From Verrucomicrobiota bacterium (GTDB lineage: Bacteria > Verrucomicrobiota > Verrucomicrobiia > Chthoniobacterales > Terrimicrobiaceae), in the NCBI GenBank assembly GCA_026398285.1, contig JAPLTI010000255.1, forward strand, positions 1 through 24,737: DNA of 24,737 nt, written 5' to 3'. Under the pieces are notes generated by a model, which did no database searches, was not told the DNA's origin, and worked only from the letters and a program-made list of their open reading frames with translations. The translations under genes and the position numbers were made by a program. Positions 17,351 through 24,737 of this stretch are shown in pieces (within the stretch, counting starts at the first letter, position 1; the number at the start of each line of letters is the position of its first letter).

Positions 17351-20300
17351 ATGAAAGATCTAAACTTCAACGAATCCGTTGGTGAAGCTAAACCCGTTGG
17401 TTTTGACGAGGTGGCCATCACCGTGGCATCCCCGGATGCCATGCGTAGCTGGAGCAAGGGAGAGGTAAAAAATCCCGAGACCATCAACTATCGGACCTTT
17501 AAGCCTGAAAAAGGCGGTCTCTTCTGCGAGCGTATCTTCGGTCCGACACGCGACTGGGAATGTTCTTGCGGCAAGTATAAACGCATCAAGCACAAAGGCG
17601 TTATCTGCGACCGCTGCGGTGTCGAGGTTACCCTCTCCCGCGTGCGTCGTGAGCGCATGGGTCACATCGACCTAGCCGTGCCCGTTTCGCATATTTGGTT
17701 CTATAAGTGCATGCCTTCCCGCTTGGGCCTCATGCTTGACATGACCTCACGTGCTCTGGAGCGCGTCATTTATTACGAGGATTTTATCGTTATCGATCCA
17801 GGTAGCACTCCTCTCGAAAAATGCCAACTGCTCACGGAAGCGGAATTCCGTGATGCCGAGGAACAGTATGGCGAAGAATTCACGGCAGGCATGGGCGCTG
17901 AAGCGATTCAGAAAATCTTGGCATCCATGGACCTTGCTGTTGTCCAGCAGGAAATTGAGGAGTCCATGGGCTCGACCCGGAGTAAACAACTCCGCAAAAA
18001 ACTCGCAAAACGCCTCAAACTCGTTCAGGGCTTTGCCGGATCGAAAACACGACCAGAGTGGATGATCCTGAATGTGCTTCCAGTCATTCCGCCGGATCTT
18101 CGCCCTCTCGTTCCTCTTGAAGGTGGACGTTTCGCGACGTCCGATCTCAATGATCTCTATCGCCGAGTCATCAATCGCAACAATCGTCTTCGCACGCTGC
18201 TGCAACTCAAGACTCCAGAAGTCATCATCCGCAACGAAAAGCGCATGCTTCAAGAGTCGGTGGATGCACTCTTTGACAACGGTCGCCACGGTCGCGCTGT
18301 AACTGGTGCCGCCAACCGCCCGCTCAAGTCACTCAGCGACATGCTCAAGGGTAAGGGTGGCCGCTTCCGTCAAAACCTCCTCGGCAAGCGAGTCGATTAC
18401 TCTGGTCGTTCCGTGATCGTCATCGGGCCAGAGCTGAAACTCAACCAGTGCGGGTTGCCTAAAAAAATGGCACTCGTTCTTTTCGAGCCATTTATCATTC
18501 GTCGCCTTAAAGAACTTGGCTACGTCCATACGGTTCGTAGCGCCAAGAAACTCATTGAGCGCCAGACCCCAGAGGTTTGGGATATCCTCGAAGAGGTTAC
18601 CAAAGGCCATCCTGTGATGTTGAACCGCGCTCCGACCCTGCACCGCCTTTCGATTCAGGCGTTTGAGCCGATTCTCATTGAAGGCGAGGCTATCCGAGTT
18701 CACCCGCTAGTCTGCACTGCTTACAACGCAGACTTCGACGGTGACCAGATGGCTGTTCACGTTCCGCTATCTGTTGAGGCGCAAATGGAAGCTCGCATGC
18801 TTATGCTCGCTCCAAACAACATCTTCTCGCCATCCAGCGGAAAGCCCATCACCACGCCATCACAGGACATTCCGCTCGGTTGCTATTATCTGACGCAGAA
18901 GCCACGCGGTGAGGACGCTGACAAGGCCAAGCGCATGCCTCTGTTTGAGAACGCGGACGAAGTCGAACTCGCACTGACCGAGCGCGCGATCCGAACCCAG
19001 ACCCGCATTCTCTTCAAAAACCCCGATCAGGGGATTGAAACGGTTTATGGTGACTCAACCAAGGCGGTCATCGAAACTACGGCTGGTCGGGTTATCTTCA
19101 ACCAAATCTGGCCCAAAGCTCTCGGCTTTTACAATAAAGTCTGCGGCAAGAAACAGCTCTCGGACATCATCTGGCGCTGCTACAAATCCAGTGGCCAACA
19201 AACCACTGTTGAGACGCTCGACCGCCTCAAGGAACTTGGCTTCCGCGAAGCAACCCGCGCTGGTGTTTCCATTGGTATCAATGACATGATGGTGCCCAAG
19301 GAGAAAGTGCAACTCCTCGAAAAAGCCTATCGTGAGATCGGAGAGGTGGAAAAACAATACCGCCGAGGCATTATCACCGATGGCGAGCGCAAAAACAAAG
19401 TTCAAGATATCTGGACCCACACCGGTGAAGAGATTGCGAATGCCCTCTTCCGCACTCTGGAATACAACGACAACCGCCGCGACATGAACCCCGTGTTCAT
19501 GATGGTGGACTCCGGTGCGCGCGGTAACCGCACGCAGGTCAAGCAGCTCGCCGGTATGCGTGGTCAGATGGCCAAACCTTCGGGCGAAATCATCGAGCAG
19601 CCGATCACCGCGAACTTCCGCGAGGGCCTGACCGTGCTTGAGTATTTCATCTCCGCTCACGGCGCCCGTAAAGGTCTTGCCGATACAGCTCTTAAAACCG
19701 CTGACTCTGGATACCTTACACGTAAACTCGTTGACGCCGCGCAGGATGTCATCATCACGATCGATGACTGCCACACCGCAAATGGCATCGTCGTCCGCCC
19801 CATCTACGAAGGAGACGAAGAAGTGGTCAGCCTCTCGACCCGAATCATCGGCCGCACCAGCTGCGAAACCGTTAAAGATCCGATCACAGGCAAGGCTATT
19901 CTCAAAAAAGATCAACTCGTTGACGAGGAGACTGCAGCCTCATTGGAAAAAATCGGCCACGAGCAACTCAAAATCCGCTCGGCGCTTACTTGCGAATCCA
20001 CTCGCGGAATTTGTATCAAATGCTACGGCCGCAGTCTTGCCACAGGCGGCATGATCAAGATCGGTGAAGCTGTGGGCATCATTGCCGCTCAATCCATCGG
20101 CGAACCCGGCACCCAGCTCACGATGCGAACGTTCCACGTCGGCGGTGCTGCGAGTCAGACGTTCAAGCAACCAATCATCAAAGCCAAAAACGACGGCACC
20201 ATCCGTTTCAACGAACTTAAAGTCGTGGAAACCGTGGACAAGACATTCGTTGTTCTCAACAAGAACGGGACGATTACCCTCCACGCAAAGGACGGCCGCG

Positions 20301-21460
20301 AACTCGAAAGCTACAACATTGTTGTCGGTTCGGTCATCTCCATTGCAGACGGCAGCACCGTTAAAAAAGGCGTCACACTCGTGCAGTGGGATCCATACAA
20401 TGTTCCGATCATCACTGAAAAAGCCGGTCGCATCGAATTCCGCGACATGATCCCTGGTGTCACTATTCGCCAAGAGATTGACGAATCCACAGGTGTTCGT
20501 GGCAATGTCGTCATCGAGCACAAAGAGGATCTGCATCCGCAGATCATCGTTGTGGACGAGGCAAAAAATCTGCTCGCCAGCTACTCGATTCCAGCTGGAG
20601 CTCACATCGAGGTCAAGGAAGGCGCCAAAGTCCCAGCCGGACAACGCGTCGCCCGAACACCTCGTAAGATTGGCAAGACAAAAGACATCACCGGTGGTCT
20701 CCCACGCGTCGCCGAGCTTTTCGAAGCCCGTCGTCCGAAGGATGCCTGCGACATCGCCAAAATTGACGGCGTCGTTGAAATCGGTGGCACAGTCCGCGCC
20801 AAGCGCCGCCTCATCGTCAAAGATGCAGATACCGGTGCCGAGGAAGAGCACCTCATTCCGCTCAACAAGCACATCATCGTCTTCAAAGGCGATCTCGTTA
20901 AGAAAGGCCAGCAACTCACAGAAGGTCCAGTTGTTCCACACGAAATCCTCGAAATCTGCGGACCTCAGGAACTTCAAGAACACCTCCTCAATGAGGTTCA
21001 GGAAGTTTACCGTCTGCAAGGCGTGGAAATCAACGACAAGCACATCGAGATTATCGTTCGTCAGATGCTGCGCAAGGTGAAAATCACCGAGCAGGGCGAC
21101 ACCAGCCTCCTCTGGGGCGATCAGGTGGACCGCCTCGCATTCGAAAAAGAAAACGAAGAGGTCATTGCCAAAGGCGGTAAACCAGCCGAAGCGAGCCCTG
21201 TTCTTCTCGGTATCACCAAAACCGCACTCGAGACCGACAGCTTCATCTCCGCAGCATCCTTCCAGGACACCACACGCGTCTTGACTGAAGCCGCCACACT
21301 TGGCAGGGTCGACCGACTCCGCGGCTTCAAAGAGAACGTTATCATGGGCCACCTGATCCCCGCAGGCACCGGCTTTGAGACAAACCGCAAAATCGAAATC
21401 ACACAAGTCGGCGACGCTTTCGGAGCCGATAAAAAAGAATCACAAAAAGCCGCAAGCTAA
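17351..21460 (+). CDS. rpoC: DNA-directed RNA polymerase beta' subunit
   Basis: A 1369-residue catalytic subunit. The N-terminal zinc ribbon has Cys71, Cys73, Cys86 and Cys89 (CSCGKYKRIKHKGVICDRCG). The active-site motif NADFDGD lies at 459-465, with the three Mg-binding aspartates present. The rudder and bridge-helix regions follow (GARGNRTQVKQLAGMRGQM; VLEYFISAHGARKGLADTALKTADSGYLTR). The second zinc site is split between RTSCETVKDP and LTCESTRGICIKCYGRSLATG, all four cysteines being present. The trigger-loop/C-terminal region GEAVGIIAAQSIGEPGTQLTMRTFH is canonical. The length is similar to E. coli (1407). It is followed after only 15 nt by rpsB rather than the common rpsL-rpsG. Confidence 0.99.
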   Translation: MKDLNFNESVGEAKPVGFDEVAITVASPDAMRSWSKGEVKNPETINYRTFKPEKGGLFCERIFGPTRDWECSCGKYKRIKHKGVICDRCGVEVTLSRVRRERMGHIDLAVPVSHIWFYKCMPSRLGLMLDMTSRALERVIYYEDFIVIDPGSTPLEKCQLLTEAEFRDAEEQYGEEFTAGMGAEAIQKILASMDLAVVQQEIEESMGSTRSKQLRKKLAKRLKLVQGFAGSKTRPEWMILNVLPVIPPDLRPLVPLEGGRFATSDLNDLYRRVINRNNRLRTLLQLKTPEVIIRNEKRMLQESVDALFDNGRHGRAVTGAANRPLKSLSDMLKGKGGRFRQNLLGKRVDYSGRSVIVIGPELKLNQCGLPKKMALVLFEPFIIRRLKELGYVHTVRSAKKLIERQTPEVWDILEEVTKGHPVMLNRAPTLHRLSIQAFEPILIEGEAIRVHPLVCTAYNADFDGDQMAVHVPLSVEAQMEARMLMLAPNNIFSPSSGKPITTPSQDIPLGCYYLTQKPRGEDADKAKRMPLFENADEVELALTERAIRTQTRILFKNPDQGIETVYGDSTKAVIETTAGRVIFNQIWPKALGFYNKVCGKKQLSDIIWRCYKSSGQQTTVETLDRLKELGFREATRAGVSIGINDMMVPKEKVQLLEKAYREIGEVEKQYRRGIITDGERKNKVQDIWTHTGEEIANALFRTLEYNDNRRDMNPVFMMVDSGARGNRTQVKQLAGMRGQMAKPSGEIIEQPITANFREGLTVLEYFISAHGARKGLADTALKTADSGYLTRKLVDAAQDVIITIDDCHTANGIVVRPIYEGDEEVVSLSTRIIGRTSCETVKDPITGKAILKKDQLVDEETAASLEKIGHEQLKIRSALTCESTRGICIKCYGRSLATGGMIKIGEAVGIIAAQSIGEPGTQLTMRTFHVGGAASQTFKQPIIKAKNDGTIRFNELKVVETVDKTFVVLNKNGTITLHAKDGRELESYNIVVGSVISIADGSTVKKGVTLVQWDPYNVPIITEKAGRIEFRDMIPGVTIRQEIDESTGVRGNVVIEHKEDLHPQIIVVDEAKNLLASYSIPAGAHIEVKEGAKVPAGQRVARTPRKIGKTKDITGGLPRVAELFEARRPKDACDIAKIDGVVEIGGTVRAKRRLIVKDADTGAEEEHLIPLNKHIIVFKGDLVKKGQQLTEGPVVPHEILEICGPQELQEHLLNEVQEVYRLQGVEINDKHIEIIVRQMLRKVKITEQGDTSLLWGDQVDRLAFEKENEEVIAKGGKPAEASPVLLGITKTALETDSFISAASFQDTTRVLTEAATLGRVDRLRGFKENVIMGHLIPAGTGFETNRKIEITQVGDAFGADKKESQKAAS

Positions 21461-21475
21461 TCCACCACCCATATC

Positions 21476-22225
21476 ATGTCAGAAGCCACAGCAAACCAAC
21501 CAAGCGTCGAACTCATGACGGAACTCCTCGAGGCCGGCGTCCACTACGGACACCAGACCAAGCGATGGAATCCCAAAATGCGCGATTACATCCTCGAGGA
21601 AAAAAATTCGATCTACATCATCGACCTCGGACTCACCGTCGAGCAGATCGATAGCGCGACCAAATACCTCCGCGACCTCGTCCGCAATGGTGGAAAAGTT
21701 CTCTTTGTCGGAACTAAAAAACAGGCCCAAGGCGCTATTGCCGAAGCAGCCGAAGCGACCGGTCAGTTCTATGTCAACCAGCGCTGGTTGGGCGGAACGC
21801 TCACCAACCTCACCACCATCCGTCGCAGCGTGGCCCGTCTCAAAGAGATTCAAGCCCTCGAGAAATCGCCGGCCTTCGCCAAGATCAACAAAGCCGAGGC
21901 TTCATCCATTCGCCGTGAAGGTGCCAAATTGCTCCATAACCTCGGTGGCATCGCCGAAATGGGCAAACTTCCCGACGTCATGGTCGTCATTGATACCGTG
22001 CGCGAGGAAATCGCCGTTGCCGAAGCCAACCGCCTCGGAATCCCGGTCATAGCCATCGTCGATACCAACAGCAATCCTGAGAAAATCGCCTACCCGATTG
22101 CCGGAAACGATGACGCCATCCGCTCGATCCGCGTTGTTCTTTCCAAACTCGTCGAGGCCATCCTCGAAGGCAAAGGCACAGGAGCCAAAGCCCGCAAACC
22201 CGAACTCGCAGCCGTTTCCGAGTAA
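21476..22225 (+). CDS. rpsB: 30S ribosomal protein S2
   Basis: A 249-residue small-subunit protein. The signature near the N-terminus is LLEAGVHYGHQTKRWNPKMRDYI, followed by IYIIDLGLT. VLFVGTKKQAQGAI and NQRWLGGTLTNLTTIRRS match the two most conserved S2 stretches. The C-terminal half has LPDVMVVIDTVREEIAVAEANRLGIPVIAIVDTNSNPEKIAYPIAGNDDAIRSI. The length is standard. Its tie to tsf downstream is the usual rpsB-tsf pair, but its position 15 nt behind rpoC, without a visible promoter or terminator between, makes it the sixth gene of the rplA operon. Confidence 0.98.
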   Translation: MSEATANQPSVELMTELLEAGVHYGHQTKRWNPKMRDYILEEKNSIYIIDLGLTVEQIDSATKYLRDLVRNGGKVLFVGTKKQAQGAIAEAAEATGQFYVNQRWLGGTLTNLTTIRRSVARLKEIQALEKSPAFAKINKAEASSIRREGAKLLHNLGGIAEMGKLPDVMVVIDTVREEIAVAEANRLGIPVIAIVDTNSNPEKIAYPIAGNDDAIRSIRVVLSKLVEAILEGKGTGAKARKPELAAVSE

Positions 22226-22278
22226 GAACCATAGATTCGACCGATCCGTCCAATCCGACCGATCACCTAAAAACAACC

Positions 22279-22878
22279 ATGTCCGAAATTTCAGCAAACC
22301 TCGTCAAAGAACTCCGCGAAAAAACCAACGCGGGGATGATGGATTGTAAAAAAGCTCTCACGGAAGCCGGTGGTGATATCGCCGCCGCCGAGGAGCTTCT
22401 TCGCAAAAAAGGCATCGCCAGCGCAGGCAAAAAAGCATCCCGTGCTGCCAAAGAAGGCACCATCGCCTCCTACATCCACCTCGCCGGCAAAGTCGGCGTC
22501 CTCGTCGAAATCAATTGCGAAACCGACTTCGTTGCAAAAAACGAAATCTTTCGTGAATTCGTCAAGGATGTGACTCTCCACATCGCGGCATCTCATCCCC
22601 TCTATGTGACCCGCGAACAAGTCCCGGCCGACCTCATCGCCCGCGAACGCGACATCGCCGCCGCACAAGTCCTAGGCAAACCTGCCAACATCGTGGATAA
22701 GATTGTCGATGGCAAAATTGACAAATTCCTCGGCACGATCTGCCTTCTCGAGCAGCCCTTCATCAAAAATCCAGAGACGACCATCAAAGACCTCGTCTCC
22801 AGCAAAATCGCGGAACTCGGCGAAAACATCATCATTCGCCGATTCACCCGCTACACCGTAGGCGAAGACCTCGCTTAA
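22279..22878 (+). CDS. tsf: Elongation factor Ts (short form)
   Basis: A 199-residue nucleotide-exchange factor for EF-Tu. The N-terminal UBA-like domain has VKELREKTNAGMMDCKKALTEAGGDIAAAEELLRKKG. The core has CETDFVAKN (80-88), whose TDFV contacts EF-Tu. The C-terminal half contains FIKNPETTIKDLV and ends IIIRRFTRYTVGEDLA. It lacks the second core subdomain of the 283-residue E. coli protein and so resembles the short EF-Ts of Thermus and several other phyla. The 53-nt gap from rpsB contains a 9-bp direct repeat (CGACCGATC at 22238 and 22256). A strong terminator follows 13 nt after the stop. Confidence 0.97.
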   Translation: MSEISANLVKELREKTNAGMMDCKKALTEAGGDIAAAEELLRKKGIASAGKKASRAAKEGTIASYIHLAGKVGVLVEINCETDFVAKNEIFREFVKDVTLHIAASHPLYVTREQVPADLIARERDIAAAQVLGKPANIVDKIVDGKIDKFLGTICLLEQPFIKNPETTIKDLVSSKIAELGENIIIRRFTRYTVGEDLA

Positions 22879-22891
22879 GGAGACACCTCTC

Positions 22892-22932
22892 AAAACGGGG
22901 TTGCGGTCTTAAAGCCGCGACCCCGTTTTTTT
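22892..22932 (+). terminator. Rho-independent terminator of the rplA-tsf operon
   Basis: A 15-bp stem (22892-22906 with 22915-22929; arms AAAACGGGGTTGCGG and CCGCGACCCCGTTTT, one G-U pair) encloses an 8-nt loop (TCTTAAAG) and runs into seven T residues (22926-22932). It begins 13 nt after the tsf stop and marks the end of the operon. Confidence 0.96.
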
Positions 22933-23018
22933 GCGCCTGTTGCTTTTTCTCATCCCCACTCGCCAGCACCAAAATATCTCTCTTGATGGCCCACCTGCGA
23001 TTCGTGTTGAGTCCGCCT

Positions 23019-24176
23019 ATGTTCGATCTCCGCGCATGCCTTGTCTGGTTGCTGGCTGTCGCCTCTTTTCCCTTGCCGGTTTTTTGTGTCGAACCCGCAG
23101 AGGCTCTCGCAGCAAAGATTCAGGCTCCTTCGCCCGATTCGCCGGAGCGTGTGGAGCTCTGCCGCGTTCAGATTTTTTTGGACCGCGCCGGCTTTCGCCC
23201 AGGAAAAATCGATGGCCTCGGCGGGGAGTTCACCCAGAAGGCGGCTGACCGCTACTGCGATGCGCTCGGTGTGCCACGCGGCACCATTCTGGATGTCTCC
23301 TCAGTGGCGGCTCCCTATCGCGACTATGTAATCTCAGAGGAGGATGCCCAGTGGGTCGGTCCGTTCGCCTCCCAGCCTGCCCAGCAGGCCAAACTCAAGT
23401 CCCTCAAATACGCCACGCTCTGGGAGGCTGTCGCAGAGCGGTTCCATTGCGACCAGAAGTTTCTCGTCGAGCTGAATCCTCAAGTCACCGAACCCGTCGT
23501 TGGCACTGTCCTTCGTGTCCCTGATGTGAAGGAGTTCCGGATGTCGGATGTCAAAGCTCTGGAAAAAGAACGCGCCACAAAGACCAAGTCTCCAGCCACA
23601 CCCGCCATCGCGGCGACCCTTCCTCCGCCCCCGCCGCCGCTGCCTTTGCCTTTGCCTGCCTCCTATGACCTGTCCAGGCCCATCCAACCTTCGCCCGTCG
23701 AGCAGGCGCCCTTGCCGACACCATCACCCACCCCAACTCCCGAACCCACTCCAGTAGCCGCGCCCGAGCCGAAGCGTTCTATCGTCCTGCTTCGCAGCGA
23801 GCGCCTGATCGAGCTTTACGAGGATGGTCGCATCGTCGCCTGTTTCCCCTGCACGCCAGGTTCGGCAAAAATCCCCGTGCCGTTGGGGAAATGGAAAATC
23901 ACCAGCAACATCATGCTCCCGCATTTTCGTTGGGACAAATCGGTCCTCGAAACCGGAGTCCGCAGCGAGAACGCCTTCATGCTCCCGCCCGGTCCGAATA
24001 GCCCAGTCGGCATCGTCTGGATGGGAATCAACCGTCCGAGCATCGGCATGCACGGCACGAATACCCCAGACCGTATTGGGCGAAATGAAAGTAGCGGCTG
24101 CATCCGCCTCGCAAACTGGGATGCCTTCACCCTCTGCCAGCTTGTAAAAGCAGGCACACCGGTCGAGGTGCGCTGA
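23019..24176 (+). CDS. Secreted L,D-transpeptidase (YkuD domain) with peptidoglycan-binding-like and LysM-like regions
   Basis: A 385-residue envelope enzyme expected to form 3-3 cross-links in peptidoglycan or attach proteins to it. From the ATG at 23019, residues 1-24 are a signal peptide (ACLVWLLAVASFPLPVFC). An earlier in-frame ATG (22986) or TTG (22983) would put a poorer segment in front. Residues ~40-85 (RVQIFLDRAGFRPGKIDGLGGEFTQKAADRY) resemble a peptidoglycan-binding-domain repeat. Residues ~128-165 (KYATLWEAVAERFHCDQKFLVELNP...VGTVLRVP) resemble LysM. A long Pro-rich linker (~195-255) follows, encoded partly by a short tandem repeat around 23640. The C-terminal YkuD domain (~258-385) has HGTNTP (His345) and SSGCIRL with nucleophile Cys361; the more common SHGC is SSGC here, a known variant. 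It is convergent with the Hsp20 gene (2-nt gap). Confidence 0.92.
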   Translation: MFDLRACLVWLLAVASFPLPVFCVEPAEALAAKIQAPSPDSPERVELCRVQIFLDRAGFRPGKIDGLGGEFTQKAADRYCDALGVPRGTILDVSSVAAPYRDYVISEEDAQWVGPFASQPAQQAKLKSLKYATLWEAVAERFHCDQKFLVELNPQVTEPVVGTVLRVPDVKEFRMSDVKALEKERATKTKSPATPAIAATLPPPPPPLPLPLPASYDLSRPIQPSPVEQAPLPTPSPTPTPEPTPVAAPEPKRSIVLLRSERLIELYEDGRIVACFPCTPGSAKIPVPLGKWKITSNIMLPHFRWDKSVLETGVRSENAFMLPPGPNSPVGIVWMGINRPSIGMHGTNTPDRIGRNESSGCIRLANWDAFTLCQLVKAGTPVEVR

Positions 24177-24178
24177 TT

Positions 24179-24472
24179 TTATTTTTTGGGTAGGACGATC
24201 TCGAGTCGGCCGTTCTTGTATTCCATCTTGAGTTCCTCGCCGCGCACTGGCCCAGGCAGCGTCATGGATTGAGTCGATGATCCAGAGCTGAAGGCGGTCG
24301 CGCCGCCTGCTGCAGACTGTTTCTCATGCTTTGAGGTGATGGTGACCGCACGCTCGTTGTCCACGTTCACGCTGACATTGCGTGCCTGCTCCTCGGGGAG
24401 GACGGAAGTGAGAAGGTAGGCATCGCCACGGTCTTCGACTTTGAATCCCGAACTCGCCATCTTGCCCTGCAA
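24179..24472 (-). CDS. Hsp20/alpha-crystallin-like small heat-shock protein, short or start-uncertain
   Basis: Ninety-seven residues from a TTG at 24470-24472, or 93 from an ATG at 24458-24460. It carries an alpha-crystallin-type domain: GFKVEDRGDAYLLTSVLPEEQARNVSVNVDNERAVTI is the first sheet, and TQSMTLPGPVRGEELKMEYKNGRLEIVLPKK matches the family's ending (L-P-x-x-V, then A/E-x-Y-x-N-G-x-L-x-I-x-L-P-K). Such proteins hold unfolding proteins in a refoldable state. The family normally has 25-50 residues before the domain, and here they are missing. The frame stays open upstream to a stop at 24689-24691, and the translation there (for example LADYLEKIPRDYRDGQQQDL, then FGSILGSIAPQ) looks protein-like, yet offers no ATG, GTG or TTG. 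Either a rare start codon or a frame error may hide the true N-terminus. Confidence 0.7.
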   Translation of the reverse strand: MQGKMASSGFKVEDRGDAYLLTSVLPEEQARNVSVNVDNERAVTITSKHEKQSAAGGATAFSSGSSTQSMTLPGPVRGEELKMEYKNGRLEIVLPKK

Positions 24473-24650
24473 CTGCGGAGCGATACTCCCCAGTATACTT
24501 CCGAAGAGATCCTGCTGTTGCCCGTCCCGATAATCGCGGGGGATTTTTTCAAGATAATCAGCGAGGATAAGGGTTGATTTTTCGGTTTCTGGCCGAGGGT
24601 TGCTTTCAAAATGAGCACGGGGGTCAGCGGCAAAGAGGTGGGCTGGGCGG

Positions 24651-24680
24651 GAGGCCCGAGCGGGCCTCGGGCGCAGCCCG
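24651..24680. repeat. GC-rich tandem inverted repeats
   Basis: An 8-bp perfect inverted repeat (GAGGCCCG, 2-nt spacer, CGGGCCTC; 24651-24668) overlaps a 5-bp stem (CGGGC, GCA, GCCCG; 24668-24680) followed by TTT. It lies upstream of the Hsp20 domain, within the open frame noted there. It could be a terminator-like or REP-like intergenic element; copies elsewhere cannot be judged from one window. Confidence 0.4.
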
Positions 24681-24737
24681 TTTGGTGGTCAGGGTTTTGG
24701 GATTTTCGCGCTTGCGGCGGGGACTTGGTGCAGGGCT

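Noticed and set aside
19940..21406. Minus-strand open frame of 488 codons
   Set aside because: It is antisense to rpoC. Its Asp/Phe/Asn-rich composition is what the reverse complement of Glu/Lys/Val-rich coding sequence gives, and it has no family motif or start signal.
22876..22882. AAGGAGA directly after the tsf stop, resembling a ribosome binding site
   Set aside because: No start codon or open frame follows before the terminator stem at 22892, so it is probably chance or part of the 3' end.
24624..24737. Possible C-terminal fragment of a minus-strand gene entering from the right edge (frame ends at a TGA at 24624-24626)
   Set aside because: It is only about 37 codons of Pro/Arg/Lys-rich sequence crossing the inverted repeats, which is not enough to support a gene.

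Overview
This 24.7-kb window is a chromosomal, mostly housekeeping stretch of a bacterium. No phage, IS element, CRISPR array, tRNA or rRNA was seen. The best phylum guess is Verrucomicrobiota or a PVC relative (inference, moderate). The reasons are the gene mix (PIG-L deacetylase next to NagB, PhyH dioxygenase next to an AraC regulator, SYLF protein, short EF-Ts), the near absence of Shine-Dalgarno sequences, and the unusual order rplA-rplJ-rplL-rpoB-rpoC-rpsB-tsf. A database search would be needed to confirm it.

Layout. 1-945 (-): partial TonB-like energy transducer leaving the left edge. 1049-2893 (+): accB-accC, the biotin carrier and biotin carboxylase of acetyl-CoA carboxylase. 3008-4644 (-): a two-gene amino-sugar unit, a PIG-L deacetylase followed by NagB. 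4718-4750: a strong terminator. 4805-5719 (-): PhyH-type Fe(II)/2-oxoglutarate dioxygenase, divergent from an AraC regulator (5792-6643, +). 6734-8326 (+): Na/Pi-cotransporter-like membrane protein. 8296-9075 (-): degenerate ClpP-like protein, overlapping the transporter's 3' end. 9161-9730 (-): secreted SYLF protein. 9887-10573 (+): SDR oxidoreductase.

The core is the transcription/translation block. rpoZ-smpB runs leftward from 11306. The operon rplA-rplJ-rplL-rpoB-rpoC-rpsB-tsf runs rightward from 11490 to a textbook terminator at 22892-22932. The two units appear to fire from back-to-back sigma70-type promoters sharing an 18-bp all-A/T tract, so the omega, beta and beta' subunits of RNA polymerase may be expressed from one control region. 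Three spacers look structured: the rplA leader, the rplJ-rplL spacer with three hairpins, and the rplL-rpoB spacer with a 13-bp attenuator-like stem plus two more hairpins.

After the operon come a secreted L,D-transpeptidase (23019-24176, +) and, convergent with a 2-nt gap, a small Hsp20-like protein (24179-24472, -) whose start is doubtful. A GC-rich inverted-repeat stretch follows near the right edge.

No wholly new multi-gene system is evident. The most unusual items are the ClpP-fold protein without catalytic Ser/His, the SDR without its catalytic Ser, the shared rpoZ/rplA promoter region, and the structured ribosomal-operon spacers.
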